A DNA stretch of 64,000 nt from Paludibacteraceae bacterium (GTDB taxonomy: Bacteria; Bacteroidota; Bacteroidia; Bacteroidales; Paludibacteraceae). The notes beneath the pieces were generated by a model. That model saw only the letters and a program-made list of their open reading frames with translations, did no database searches and was not told where the DNA came from. The stretch covers positions 162,959 to 226,958 of the forward strand of contig JAFVTU010000009.1 in NCBI GenBank assembly GCA_017503075.1. The letters are read 5' to 3'. The position numbers were made by a program, and so were the translations under genes. How positions within the stretch are numbered: the stretch's first letter is position 1; each line of letters opens with the position of its first letter. Shown here one piece after another: positions 8,780-15,864 of the stretch.

Positions 8780-9550
8780 ATGAAAATGCGTCTTTTTTCT
8801 ATAATCCTTTTGGCAGCAATCACATACGGTTATGCCATCGCTCAAGACAATAAGAATACGCTACCTGATTTGCAGACGGCAGAGTCCATCTTCTTTGACC
8901 CTACTGCTGAGAAGGAGGCTGAACCCTATCAGTTCTCTGCACCATGGCGATTCGAAGTGGGATATGCCCAACTTAACCATCGTACACAAGACACCTCTGC
9001 TGTCTATATGCATGGCGTGCGCATTGGTGCCACCGTGGATTTTATCCTGCCACACAACTTCAGCTTGCAAACGGGTGCTCTAGCTACGTTCACCTATGGC
9101 CAGAACAACCAACATTGGGCGTCTATTAGCCAAGAAAATGCCCAAATCAATATCCTGCAGCACAATATTCTCCAACTCCAACTCACTATCCCCGTGCGCG
9201 CGTACTATGATATTAAGTTGTGGAAGGAGCTCCGGATGTTCTTTTTTGCAGGACCTCAATTGCAAGTGGGTTTGACCAACTACGATATTATCAATAACCA
9301 GACTGCAGCCGATGTCACAGCATGGCTAGAGCAGAATAATATCCTCACCACCAACCATGAGCGATACCTCACCCGCGAACTTTATCGCACCAATATCCAG
9401 TTTGGCATAGGTGGAGGTCTGGAGTGGGATCGCTATCGCTTGCAAGCCGGCTACGACTTTGGTCTCAACAATATCTTGCGTACACCCGTATTGCAAAACC
9501 AAAAAATCAACGAATGGGGATGGTTTTGCACCTTCTCCTACCGACTATAA
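8780..9550 (+). CDS. Outer-membrane beta-barrel protein
   Basis: 256 aa. A Sec signal peptide (MKMRLFSIILLAAITYGYAIAQ) is followed by alternating hydrophobic and polar strands typical of a small 8-10-strand barrel (PWRFEVGYAQLNHR, GVRIGATVDFIL, FSLQTGALATFTYG, FGIGGGLEWDRYRLQAGYDFGL), ending in an aromatic C-terminal strand, WGWFCTFSYRL. This matches the general Bacteroidota barrel families of the PorT/OmpW kind, but I do not recognise a specific orthologue. It has its own promoter and is monocistronic; the next 240 bp are non-coding. Confidence 0.72.
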   Translation: MKMRLFSIILLAAITYGYAIAQDNKNTLPDLQTAESIFFDPTAEKEAEPYQFSAPWRFEVGYAQLNHRTQDTSAVYMHGVRIGATVDFILPHNFSLQTGALATFTYGQNNQHWASISQENAQINILQHNILQLQLTIPVRAYYDIKLWKELRMFFFAGPQLQVGLTNYDIINNQTAADVTAWLEQNNILTTNHERYLTRELYRTNIQFGIGGGLEWDRYRLQAGYDFGLNNILRTPVLQNQKINEWGWFCTFSYRL

Positions 9551-9577
9551 GGAATATATACACCACTTGTCATTAAA

Positions 9578-9780
9578 TCCCCCTCGCCGCATTTGATAAG
9601 ATTCAGCGGTTGCGTTTTGGGATGTTCCCTTCTTTGGGGCCCCCGCGAGCTTCGTGAGCAAGTGGGGAGAGGAGAAACGGCGGCAACCTCAACGAGCCAA
9701 GCGAGTTCATTGTTGCAAGCCTGTTTCGACGAAAGCATAATACACCCCCGAGCACAAGCCGAGTGCTTATGGGATATTAG
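9578..9780. repeat. GC-rich non-coding segment with short inverted repeats
   Basis: No convincing gene. The segment contains several short inverted repeats, for example AGCAC...GTGCT at about 9751-9770, and motifs such as GAGCTTCGTGAGC and GTTTCGACGAAAGC. It lies between the barrel gene and the TPP riboswitch and resembles the hairpin-rich intergenic regions seen elsewhere in this window. Confidence 0.5.
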
Positions 9781-9794
9781 CTAACTATAGTATT

Positions 9795-9866
9795 AACCAA
9801 CAGGGGTGCCTCTCACGGCTGAGATTATACCCTTTGAACCTGGGCAGGTAATGCTGCTAAGGAAGT
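9795..9866 (+). promoter_or_regulatory. TPP riboswitch (THI element)
   Basis: The conserved core is clear: CAGGGGTGCC, GGCTGAGATTATACCC, TTGAACCTGGGCAGGTAATGC split across the two arms, then GCTAAGGAAGT. Thiamine pyrophosphate binding would stabilise the P1 stem. The 3' strand of the element (GGAAGT) ends at the ATG of the TonB receptor at 9867, so ligand binding would sequester the ribosome-binding region; control is probably translational. No separate terminator hairpin fits. Confidence 0.95.
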
Positions 9867-12149
9867 ATGAAAAAATTCTCTTTCTTTCTCTCCGCCACTT
9901 TGGCGGCAAGTGTCGTTGCACATGCGCAAACGGACACCATCACCCTTACCCGACAATTGGATGAGGTCACAATCAACGCGCCAGTGGCGCAAGTCACTAA
10001 CAATCACACAGCGCTCACCAATGAGCAGCTCAATCAGAGCAACACGGGGCAGAATCTTCCCTTCTTGCTCTCTGCTACGCCTGCTCTCGTGGCTACCAGC
10101 GACGATGGACTAGGAGTAGGGTACACCTATTTCCGCATCCGTGGTACCGATCACACCCGTATCAACATGACGCTCAATGATGTCCCGCTCAACGATAGCG
10201 AGAGTCAAACTGTCTTTTGGGTCAATATGACCGACATGGCTAGCAGCATGTCCTCGCTTGATGTCCAACGCGGTGTAGGCACCTCCACCAACGGTAGCGC
10301 CTCCTTCGGTGCCAGCATCAACATGTCCACCTCATCACCTAATCACCTCATCACCTCATCGCCTGATAACCTCATCGCCTCATCCGTAGGCTTATCCTTC
10401 AACGGCGGTATGTACAACACTTTCCGCGAGATGGTGAATGCCCATATCGTGCTACCTAACCAATGGCGAGCTAATGCCCGATTCTCCAAAGTCAATTCCG
10501 ATGGCTTCCTCTACCGCACTGCCTCCGACCTCTATTCCTATTACGGCGATCTTGGGTGGTATGGCGATAAAACAGAAGTCGTTGGTCGCTTCTTTGGTGG
10601 CAGCGAGAAGACAGGCATGGGTTGGGATGGCGTGGATTATAACACTGCCTATGGCATCAATGGTGCCGACCGACGCTATAACCCTGCAGGCGAATATACC
10701 ACTACTGCTGCTGACGGCTCCGATTCTACTGCCTACTATCCCAACCAAACCGACAACTACGCCCAACAGCATGCACAACTATCTGTTCTCCATCGCTTCA
10801 CGCCCCAATGGTCACTCTCTGCCACTGCCCACTATACCCATGGCGCGGGTTACTACGAGCAATACAAACGCAAGAAACTCTCCTATTGGGGATTATTGGG
10901 CAATGGGCAATTGGCTATAGGTAATGGGGATAGAAAATCCTATGGCATGTACCGCAAGCAACTCGACAACCATTTCTTTGGCGGAGTGGTGGCTGCTAAG
11001 TATATTTCTGAGCTAGTAGATGTGCAGTTTGGTGGCGCAGCCAACTACTATACGGGTGACCACTTTGGCACGCTGCATTACCTCGAAGACTCGCTTATCC
11101 TGCCTATCAACTACGAATACTACCGCAACGAAGCCAAGAAGACAGATGCGAATATTTATGCCAAAGCCAACTGGCGCATTATCAATCGCGCACAAGAGCA
11201 ACTCTCGCTGTATGCCGACCTCCAATACCGCTATGTGCGCTATGAGCGCAATGGTCTTAACGATGAAGATATGACCGACTTGCCTCTGGAGGTCAACTTC
11301 CATTTCTTCAACCCAAAGGCGGGCTTGACCTACCAAAACCGTGGTCACTTGCTCGCTGCTTCTTTCGCTATTGCCAACCGTGAACCTAGTCGCAACAACT
11401 ACAAGGAGAATGTCGTCTACGACGCTTCTACCGGCGAATATACCGGCCTGCCTCATGCCGAACGCCTCTACGACTACGAGCTCGGCTATACCTATTCCCA
11501 TCCTCGCTTTGCTGTCGGCGCCAACCTCTATTTCATGGACTACGACAACCAACTCGTCCTCACAGGCGAGTACAACGATGTGGGTGCGTATAAGACCAAG
11601 AATGTCAAGGACTCGTATCGTATGGGAGCCGAACTTACCGCAGGGGTCAAGATCACCAACTGGCTGCGTTGGGACGCTAACCTCGTGGCTTCACGCAACA
11701 AGATCCTCAATTACCACCAGTATATCGACCTATACGACGACCAAGACAATTGGAATTGGGTAGGGCAGGACTCTGTAGTAGGCACTACCACCATCGCTTT
11801 CTCGCCAACCCTTACTGCTTCCTCCCTCTTCACTTTTGATGTGGCAGGTTTCACGGCTACTGTTCAGACGAATGTGGTAAGCAAGCAGTATTTGGACAAT
11901 ACCCAGGACGAGAACGCCATGCTCCGTGCATATTCCACCACCAACCTCAATCTCCAATACCTATTGCCAATAGCCAATAGCCAATGGCCTACTATCCGCC
12001 TCTTGTGCCAGATTAACAATATCTTCAATGCCAAGTATGCCAATAATGGTGGTGCGGAGGCCAGTAGGTTTATGGATGGCAGCCGCTGCTGTTGGTATTA
12101 TGCCCAGGCGGGTATCAATGTCCATGCTGGATTTATAGTTGTATTCTAA
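9867..12149 (+). CDS. TonB-dependent outer-membrane receptor, probable thiamine uptake
   Basis: 760 aa. A signal peptide (MKKFSFFLSATLAASVVAHAQ) is followed by a plug domain (about 25-150; YFRIRGTDHTRINMTLNDVPLND, DVQRGVGTSTNGSASFG) and a 22-strand barrel ending with a C-terminal aromatic strand, VHAGFIVVF. The TPP riboswitch abutting its start indicates a thiamine or thiamine-precursor substrate, matching the TPP-regulated receptors (omr1 type) described for Bacteroidota; substrate is inferred, not seen. Three in-frame tandem-repeat insertions occur: residues about 154-173 (8-bp units), 343-355 (7-bp) and 699-708 (7-bp), probably in extracellular loops. Confidence 0.88.
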   Translation: MKKFSFFLSATLAASVVAHAQTDTITLTRQLDEVTINAPVAQVTNNHTALTNEQLNQSNTGQNLPFLLSATPALVATSDDGLGVGYTYFRIRGTDHTRINMTLNDVPLNDSESQTVFWVNMTDMASSMSSLDVQRGVGTSTNGSASFGASINMSTSSPNHLITSSPDNLIASSVGLSFNGGMYNTFREMVNAHIVLPNQWRANARFSKVNSDGFLYRTASDLYSYYGDLGWYGDKTEVVGRFFGGSEKTGMGWDGVDYNTAYGINGADRRYNPAGEYTTTAADGSDSTAYYPNQTDNYAQQHAQLSVLHRFTPQWSLSATAHYTHGAGYYEQYKRKKLSYWGLLGNGQLAIGNGDRKSYGMYRKQLDNHFFGGVVAAKYISELVDVQFGGAANYYTGDHFGTLHYLEDSLILPINYEYYRNEAKKTDANIYAKANWRIINRAQEQLSLYADLQYRYVRYERNGLNDEDMTDLPLEVNFHFFNPKAGLTYQNRGHLLAASFAIANREPSRNNYKENVVYDASTGEYTGLPHAERLYDYELGYTYSHPRFAVGANLYFMDYDNQLVLTGEYNDVGAYKTKNVKDSYRMGAELTAGVKITNWLRWDANLVASRNKILNYHQYIDLYDDQDNWNWVGQDSVVGTTTIAFSPTLTASSLFTFDVAGFTATVQTNVVSKQYLDNTQDENAMLRAYSTTNLNLQYLLPIANSQWPTIRLLCQINNIFNAKYANNGGAEASRFMDGSRCCWYYAQAGINVHAGFIVVF
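10328..10383. repeat. Seven 8-bp tandem units inside the TonB receptor gene
   Basis: Unit consensus CACCTCAT with changes (CACCTAAT, CGCCTGAT, AACCTCAT, CGCCTCAT). It encodes a Ser/Leu/Pro/Asn-rich loop after the plug domain. Confidence 0.88.
10895..10929. repeat. Five 7-bp tandem units inside the TonB receptor gene
   Basis: ATTGGGC, AATGGGC, AATTGGC, TATAGGT, AATGGGG in 7-bp register; encodes GNGQLAIGNG. Confidence 0.8.
11963..11990. repeat. Four 7-bp tandem units inside the TonB receptor gene
   Basis: ATTGCCA, ATAGCCA, ATAGCCA, ATGGCCT; encodes PIANSQW. The reverse complement (TGGCTAT) resembles the units at 10895-10929, so the same word family occurs in both orientations in one gene. Confidence 0.8.
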
Positions 12150-12151
12150 AC

Positions 12152-12187
12152 AAACATCACCTGTGTCTATTGGCACAGGTGATGTTT
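12152..12187 (+). terminator. Terminator of the TonB receptor gene
   Basis: A 14-bp perfect stem, AAACATCACCTGTG with CACAGGTGATGTTT, just after the stop codon. Confidence 0.88.
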
Positions 12188-12316
12188 ATAATGAGATTGT
12201 AGCAACTACTTTATTTCAATTCCCATAACAGTATATATCTTTCCGTTATGCATAATCAGCAACTGATTATCATGGAGAATCTTCTGATAAGAAGATGGCG
12301 GTGAGAATCTGTGTAA

Positions 12317-12410
12317 CTCCCAACCTCACATCCCTACCATTGTTTATTAAAACTCACACGCGCACGTGCGCGAATTTTAGAAGATAGATGCATGGTTGGG
12401 AGGTTGGGAG
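12317..12410. repeat. Long imperfect hairpin with a palindromic apex, intergenic
   Basis: CTCCCAACC (12317-12325) pairs with GGTTGGGAG (12402-12410), then TCCC with GGGA and ACCAT with ATGGT, giving an extended stem with bulges. The apex holds the perfect 14-bp palindrome CGCGCACGTGCGCG (12359-12372). The 440-bp gap between the TonB receptor and exbD otherwise holds the two terminators and a decamer repeat; no gene is seen. Confidence 0.65.
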
Positions 12411-12430
12411 CTAGTAGGGGTTGAGTTGCA

Positions 12431-12472
12431 TTGTGTAGTGTGGTGTAGCGCAAAGGTAGCGCAAGGGTAGCG
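12431..12472. repeat. Degenerate 10-bp tandem units (GTGTAG/GGTAG core)
   Basis: TTGTGTAGTG, TGGTGTAGCG, CAAAGGTAGC, GCAAGGGTAG in approximate 10-bp register. The same GTGTAG word family is found inside queA at 17761-17806. Confidence 0.7.
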
Positions 12473-12538
12473 GTTATTGTTTAGTTTTAGAGTTTTAAGT
12501 CGTATTACAACACTACCCTATTCTACATAACAAAACAA

Positions 12539-12567
12539 AATCACCTGTACCGTGGGCACAGGTGATT
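12539..12567 (-). terminator. Terminator of the exbB-exbD operon
   Basis: AATCACCTGT / ACAGGTGATT, a 10-bp perfect stem followed by a T-rich tract on the minus strand. Its stem shares CACCTGT with the TonB receptor terminator at 12152. Confidence 0.85.
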
Positions 12568-12590
12568 GTTGTTGATAGCAATCTATTAGA

Positions 12591-13061
12591 TTAGTAGGAT
12601 GTACGTTGGGTAGCAGCGTAGCTGATCTTCAGTGCGTATGCACGGCGAAGCTCTTGCTTAATATCTGCGATGATACCCATCTTAGTCTCCTTGTCTGCTT
12701 TGATTGACACTGTCATCAAACCTTGGTCAGACTCTTTCATAGAAGAACGCTCGTTGATGATATAATCACCAATCTCCTTAGCGTCAGCGAAAGCATCGTC
12801 CAATTGGATACGTGTCTCTGCACCGTATTGCTTGCGGAACTCTGCAGTAGGAGTACCTACATAGATGTAACGAACCAATGATTTCTTCTCCAACTTAGTC
12901 AACTCTGTGGCTTGAGGATTCTGGATTTGAACCTTATAGGTAACCTCCTTCATAGAAGTTACAGACATGAAGAAGAACAAGAGCATGAAGATGATATCTG
13001 GCAATGAACTAGTGTTCAATGCAGGCATCTCACGTTTATCGTTTCTACGAATTTTTGCCAT
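12591..13061 (-). CDS. exbD: Biopolymer transport protein ExbD (second copy)
   Basis: 156 aa. The basic N-terminus, one transmembrane helix (SLPDIIFMLLFFFMSVTSM, about 17-36) with the conserved proton-path Asp (D21), and a periplasmic domain are those of ExbD/TolR. It works with ExbB to couple the proton gradient to TonB-dependent transport. It lies 2 bp after the other exbD, as the last gene of the operon. Two dissimilar ExbD copies in tandem are normal in Bacteroidota. Confidence 0.92.
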   Translation of the reverse strand: MAKIRRNDKREMPALNTSSLPDIIFMLLFFFMSVTSMKEVTYKVQIQNPQATELTKLEKKSLVRYIYVGTPTAEFRKQYGAETRIQLDDAFADAKEIGDYIINERSSMKESDQGLMTVSIKADKETKMGIIADIKQELRRAYALKISYAATQRTSY

Positions 13062-13063
13062 AC

Positions 13064-13645
13064 TTATTTTCCTCCATAATTTTTAGGTTCTGCCTCTGAA
13101 ATCTTTTGAGGATAAATCTTGGCAATCTTCTTTTGCCACTCCTCATCAAGATCGTTGTAAGACGTGTGGAAATACTGTTGTGCGCACTCTTCGCGCAATT
13201 CATTGTAGGCGGCTACGAGTTCGTTTTGCACCTCCAAATATGCTTGATATTGCGTATCAGCGTCGTTTTGAACGGAGATAACGTGATCTTTTGCATATTT
13301 AACCATGCCAAATGGAGCACCAAAATCCTCCTCTACCAACTTAGGCATATTGGCATCGTCGTTGGGGTTAGCAATAAACTCCTTCGCCTTTGCGCGCAGT
13401 TGACGTACATCGAGTTCTTGACCTTGCACAAGGAGTTTGTTCTCCCAGTTGATCTTCACAACAAACAAGTTACGTTTGTTGATATCGGTGTCCTCAATCT
13501 TTTGATCGGGTGGAATAGGAGGTGGCAAACGACGTGCCAAACCTTGATTCACATCCATAGAGGTGGTCACCAAGAAGAAGATGAGCAGCAAGAACGAGAT
13601 GTCGGCCATGGAACTGGCGTTTATCTGCGGGATTTTCTTTGCCAT
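13064..13645 (-). CDS. exbD: Biopolymer transport protein ExbD (first copy)
   Basis: 193 aa. One N-terminal transmembrane helix, ASSMADISFLLLIFFLVTTSM, with the conserved Asp, then a longer periplasmic domain than the downstream paralogue (extra helix near 110-175). The 8-bp spacing from the upstream membrane gene and 2 bp to the next exbD show a single operon. It forms part of the energising complex for TonB receptors such as the one at 9867. Confidence 0.92.
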   Translation of the reverse strand: MAKKIPQINASSMADISFLLLIFFLVTTSMDVNQGLARRLPPPIPPDQKIEDTDINKRNLFVVKINWENKLLVQGQELDVRQLRAKAKEFIANPNDDANMPKLVEEDFGAPFGMVKYAKDHVISVQNDADTQYQAYLEVQNELVAAYNELREECAQQYFHTSYNDLDEEWQKKIAKIYPQKISEAEPKNYGGK

Positions 13646-13653
13646 AACTACAA

Positions 13654-14130
13654 TTACTTTTTAACTTTAGTATAAATAACACCCCAAACCAAAGCTGCTA
13701 CAGTAGAAGCGGTAAGGATGTAAACAAGATACATAATAGCATCGCTCATGCGAGCCATGTTACCTACGTTATCGGTACCTTCGTAACCAAGGATCTCTAC
13801 CTTCTCAGGGCTACCCAAGAACCAGCAGAGTGCACACAATGCTACTGCACCAAGCACTACACCTACAGATACTAGACCACGTTTGGGATCTACCTTGAAA
13901 GTCTCAACCAATTTAGCGATAACGAAACCGAAAGTAACAAGGATAACAAGCGCAACAAGTGCATAAATCCAATAGAGAAGCACGTTGGTGAACTTAGGAA
14001 TGTCCAAGAAGTCACCTGCTACCTCCAACGAACCTTCAGAACCACCCACGAAGAACATCACTGAAGCAATGATGCCTACTGCCATGAGGACCCAGAGGGT
14101 TACTTTTGGGAATAATTTATAATTCTTCAT
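13654..14130 (-). CDS. Membrane protein of the ExbB-ExbD operon
   Basis: 158 aa with four predicted transmembrane helices (about 10-30, 50-72, 86-106, 132-152). No enzymatic motif. It sits between exbB and the two exbD genes, a position occupied by a similar uncharacterised small membrane protein in many Bacteroidota, so it is probably an accessory subunit of the energising complex. That role is inferred from context only. Confidence 0.7.
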   Translation of the reverse strand: MKNYKLFPKVTLWVLMAVGIIASVMFFVGGSEGSLEVAGDFLDIPKFTNVLLYWIYALVALVILVTFGFVIAKLVETFKVDPKRGLVSVGVVLGAVALCALCWFLGSPEKVEILGYEGTDNVGNMARMSDAIMYLVYILTASTVAALVWGVIYTKVKK

Positions 14131-14186
14131 AATAATCTAAAATTTTGCAAGTTTAACAATTCACGTTCTGCACAATGCAAAATAGA

Positions 14187-15014
14187 TTATTTCTTTTGTG
14201 CTGCGTCGTATTCAACCACGAGGTCGAGAAGGCTGATAGAGCTATCTTCCATCTCGTTTACGAGACCCTCGATCAAGCTAAGGATGTAGTTGTAGAATAC
14301 TTGAAGAATAATAGCGATGATCAAACCGAGGAGGGTTGTCAACAAAGCCACCTTGATACCACCAGCCACAACGGTAGCAGAGATATCACCTACTTGTTGG
14401 ATCTTATCGAACGCTTGGATCATACCGATAATGGTACCCAAGAATCCCAAAGATGGAGCGATAGAGATGAAGAGAGAAATCCAAGAGAGGTTCTTCTCCA
14501 AAAGACCGAGTTGAACACCACCGTAAGAAGCTACAGTCTTCTCAACTACGTCAACGCCCTCGCTATAACGGCTCAAACCTTGATAGAAGATACTTGCTAC
14601 AGGACCACGAGTGTTGCGGCAAACATCCAAAGCTGCCTCAATACCACCGTTCTTCAATGCTTTCTCTACCTCAGCCAAGAGAGCCTTGGTATTAGTTTTG
14701 CTCAAGCTCAAATAGATAATACGCTCAATACAGAGTGCCAAACCAAATACCAAGCAGAGGAGAGTTGCAGCCATAAAGCCAGCACCACCTTCAATAAACT
14801 TAGTTTTGAGAGTCTTGTGGAGAGCTACGATAGCGCCTTCCTCAGCCTCTTCTACTACTTCTTCAGCCTCAACTACAGGAGCTTCAACAGCTGCAGAATC
14901 TACAGTTACTTCCTCAGCTACAGGAGCAGCCTCAGCTGCGTCTTGAGCCATTACTGCAACGCTTCCGAAAGAAAACATTGCCAACACCGTTAGGGTTGCA
15001 AAAATTTTTTTCAT
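14187..15014 (-). CDS. exbB: MotA/TolQ/ExbB proton channel family protein
   Basis: 275 aa. A signal-like N-terminal helix (MKKIFATLTVLAMFSFGSVAVMA) is followed by an Ala/Glu/Val-rich acidic linker (about 25-62), then the three-helix ExbB core: helix 1 near 75-95, and the conserved SIAPSLGFLGTIIGMIQAF and GGIKVALLTTLLGLIIAI helices near 185-240. ExbB forms the proton-conducting pentamer with ExbD. The acidic repeat-like linker is common in Bacteroidota ExbB proteins. First gene of the four-gene operon. Confidence 0.92.
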   Translation of the reverse strand: MKKIFATLTVLAMFSFGSVAVMAQDAAEAAPVAEEVTVDSAAVEAPVVEAEEVVEEAEEGAIVALHKTLKTKFIEGGAGFMAATLLCLVFGLALCIERIIYLSLSKTNTKALLAEVEKALKNGGIEAALDVCRNTRGPVASIFYQGLSRYSEGVDVVEKTVASYGGVQLGLLEKNLSWISLFISIAPSLGFLGTIIGMIQAFDKIQQVGDISATVVAGGIKVALLTTLLGLIIAIILQVFYNYILSLIEGLVNEMEDSSISLLDLVVEYDAAQKK

Positions 15015-15073
15015 ACGATTTGTTTTTAGTATTAAATTGTTTATAATTATTTAATTCGCTTTCCATGTTGGTG

Positions 15074-15165
15074 GCTCGCTGTGCGAGCGTTAATGGCAGC
15101 AGAGCTGCGAAATGTGGTTACGCTCACGCTTCACGAAAGTGGTTCACTTCGTTCACGTTACGTGA
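15074..15165. repeat. Array of short perfect hairpins
   Basis: GCTCGC-TGT-GCGAGC (15074-15088) and GCAGC-AGA-GCTGC (15096-15108) are perfect; further imperfect ones with TTCG or CGAA loops follow to about 15165. No gene is seen in the 440 bp between exbB and tRNA-Ser; the ORFs there are repeat artefacts. Confidence 0.7.
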
Positions 15166-15222
15166 GGATTCGAGGGCACCGACCTCGCTACGCTCGCCCA
15201 CCTCGAATACCCACAGTCTGCC
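15166..15222. repeat. 57-bp direct repeat, copy 1
   Basis: Identical over all 57 bases to 15281-15337. Internally it holds an inverted repeat, TTCGAGG...CCTCGAA. The stretch CCACAGTCTGCCACGGGCAT at its end reappears after 15372. Confidence 0.93.
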
Positions 15223-15280
15223 ACGGGCATCCTTGAGAGAGGGGGATTTCTTCGTAATCCCAACAAACTGCCACAAGAGG

Positions 15281-15337
15281 GGATTCGAGGGCACCGACCT
15301 CGCTACGCTCGCCCACCTCGAATACCCACAGTCTGCC
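15281..15337. repeat. 57-bp direct repeat, copy 2
   Basis: Second identical copy, 115 bp from the first. Around the copies a GGGGATT-TCTTCGT-AATCCCC-type hairpin also occurs twice (about 15242 and 15353), so the region is a mosaic of duplicated short modules. Confidence 0.93.
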
Positions 15338-15461
15338 GATGGGGAACCTTGGGGGGATTTCTTCGTAATCCCCACAGTCTGCCACGGGCATCCTGTGCAA
15401 ATCTTTTTACTCTCAATCTCACTTGAGCAAGCTCAGATTCGATTGTTCGTAAAAATCTTTG

Positions 15462-15549
15462 CGGAGAGAGGGGGATTCGAACCCCCGAAACCCTTTTGGA
15501 GTTTACACGCTTTCCAGGCGTGCCTCTTCAACCACTCGAGCATCTCTCC
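15462..15549 (-). tRNA. tRNA-Ser (anticodon GGA)
   Basis: 88 nt on the minus strand with the long variable arm of a type II tRNA. Acceptor GGAGAGA pairs with TCTCTCC; the anticodon loop CTGGAAA gives GGA; T arm GGGGG TTCGAAT CCCCC. The structured leader repeat ends 1 nt before its 5' end. Confidence 0.95.
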
Positions 15550-15550
15550 T

Positions 15551-15650
15551 TCGCGTTCGGCAATTTCGCGCATTGACCAACGACAATATCGTTGTTAGGG
15601 CGCTCAATGCCTCCGCTCTATCCTCGAAGCCACGTGCTTCTCGGATGTTT
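15551..15650 (-). ncRNA. Structured 100-nt leader element, copy A (5' of tRNA-Ser)
   Basis: Read on the minus strand from AAACATCCGAGA to GCCGAACGCGA, this aligns without gaps to 30158-30257 on the plus strand. Three stems can be drawn: GAAGC/GCTTC with a 5-nt loop; GCATTGA/TCAATGC enclosing AACGA/TCGTT; and CGCG/CGCG. Relative to copy B, three base pairs of the first stem and one of the last are changed on both sides so that pairing is kept. It ends 1 nt before tRNA-Ser, downstream of a promoter at 15807. An RNA role is inferred; a palindromic DNA repeat is the alternative. Confidence 0.7.
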
Positions 15651-15806
15651 TTTAAGAACTTATAGGATTGTCGCATAAACGACGCTTGTCAGCGTCCTTG
15701 GGGCGACCGCGATTCCTTCTCCTAACTCGGATTTTCAATGAACATTTTTGGCATAGGCGCGGAAGCGTTTTCGTTCGCGAAACGACACAATACGCCTAAT
15801 GACCCG

Positions 15807-15814
15807 CAAAGGTA
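15807..15814 (-). promoter_or_regulatory. -7 box upstream of the leader element and tRNA-Ser
   Basis: TACCTTTG on the minus strand; TGTG 20 bp upstream is a weak -33 element. The transcript would start near 15800 and run about 250 nt before tRNA-Ser. The 15651-15800 stretch has short inverted repeats but no gene. Confidence 0.7.
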
Positions 15815-15864
15815 CAAAAAAAAATTGATATATGCACAATAATTTGCACTTTTTTTGTGTTTTT

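Noticed and set aside
9593-9784. 63-codon frame before the TPP riboswitch
   Set aside because: Overlaps GC-rich inverted repeats, no family similarity, and runs to the riboswitch without a promoter of its own.
14175-14993. 272-codon plus-strand frame opposite exbB
   Set aside because: Antisense shadow; the Ser/Leu/Tyr-rich translation has no recognisable domain and exbB is clear.
15166-15337. CRISPR array
   Set aside because: Only two 57-bp copies, no regular unique spacers and no cas genes.
15065-15598. 177-codon frame through the 15-kb repeats and tRNA-Ser
   Set aside because: It covers a tRNA and two direct repeats; not a gene.
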